Positions 63,621-64,000 of a stretch of DNA of 64,000 nucleotides are shown piece by piece. This stretch comes from Mermis nigrescens (Eukaryota > Nematoda > Enoplea > Mermithida > Mermithidae). Location of the stretch: assembly GCA_036768485.1 (NCBI GenBank), contig JAVLUZ010000161.1, positions 11,849,510 to 11,913,509 of the forward strand, given 5' to 3'. A program made the translations under genes and the position numbers. The notes beneath the pieces were generated by a model that ran no database searches, was not told the DNA's origin, and worked only from the letters and a program-made list of their open reading frames with translations. Numbering within the stretch: the stretch's first letter is position 1; the number at the start of each line of letters is the position of its first letter.

Positions 63621-64000
63621 AATACAAAAAACACTGATAAGAATAGAATTAAGTTTATAAGATAAGCACAATAAATATTAACGTCCGCACGAACCACAAA
63701 CGTTAAGCTACCTTAAATGGAAAAGCTGAATATATTATAGGCAGAATATAGCACACTATGACGTTTCCGCATCAATCTATTTTATAATTTAGCCTACTCC
63801 TAATCAAAGCAGTAGCATTACGATACATAAGTCTGTATTTAGAAAAATTTCGAAAACTCAGCATATAAGAAGTTATGTAAATTTTTCATGCCGCAGATAG
63901 AACACACATGTAAAATTAAGATAGGGACCCTCCAACCACAGTTGGTCGTCCCCATCCCATAAAGACAGAAAATGTTGACATCCTCCCGATTTTTGAAAAA
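63621..64000. other. Unassigned sequence and family C start
   Basis: AT-rich to about 63920, then family C text (GGGACCCTCCAACCACAGTT, GGTCGTCCCCATCCCAT) running off the right edge. Confidence 0.5.

Overview
This window is AT-rich, transposon-dense nuclear DNA from an animal, probably an invertebrate. The metazoan reading rests on a two-exon piece of the mitochondrial ribosomal protein gene MRPS28 and several other spliced exons (GT...AG introns). Most of the sequence is Ty3-type LTR retrotransposons, hAT-like elements, a piggyBac element, several families of short non-autonomous repeats and three kinds of tandem array. No prokaryotic features are seen. The species cannot be named from the sequence.

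Layout, 0-23 kb. A minus-strand Ty3-like element (E1) runs off the left edge; its pol, protease and gag read from 1 to 8182 and its 5' LTR is at 22093-23104. A second, complete Ty3-like element (E2, plus strand, 8388-21849, about 13.5 kb) sits inside E1's 5' leader. E2 has LTRs of about 1.23 kb, a primer site, gag, protease, reverse transcriptase, RNase H, integrase and then almost 4 kb of extra coding sequence before the 3' LTR. The first part of this extra region carries all three motifs of an Rrp6/RNase D-like DEDDy exonuclease. E1 is also cut by a 2.8-kb hAT-like foldback element, by a 255-bp short element and by a 432-bp SINE-like insertion. Both retroelements are riddled with frameshifts and stops.

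23-38 kb. Two copies of a non-coding 3.86-kb repeat (23592-27454 and 33436-37302) are packed with TTTACAC/GTGTAAA motifs and end in a foldback. The second copy split a piggyBac transposase gene. That piggyBac element (28550-37618) had itself inserted at a TTAA inside a terminal-inverted-repeat element that carries a tRNA-like Pol III promoter. An intact relative at 40167-40708 shows the empty site.

38-50 kb. Host genes on the minus strand alternate with short elements: a candidate last exon at 38494-38799, a two-exon small gene at 42080-42527, MRPS28 at 44119-46598 and a three-exon 3' end at 47994-48734. A long-TIR element (49193-50552) follows.

50-64 kb. Short hAT-like elements with clear 8-bp target duplications lead into a 199-bp satellite (51916-54778), then a roughly 25-30-bp minisatellite with orientation flips (54968-56256). 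Beyond that are scattered candidate host exons (57.8, 59.4-60.2, 62.4 and 62.9-63.2 kb) among further transposon copies.

Confidence is high for the nested retroelements, the exonuclease motifs, MRPS28, the target-site duplications and the arrays. It is moderate or low for unidentified host exons, whose splice sites were chosen by eye.
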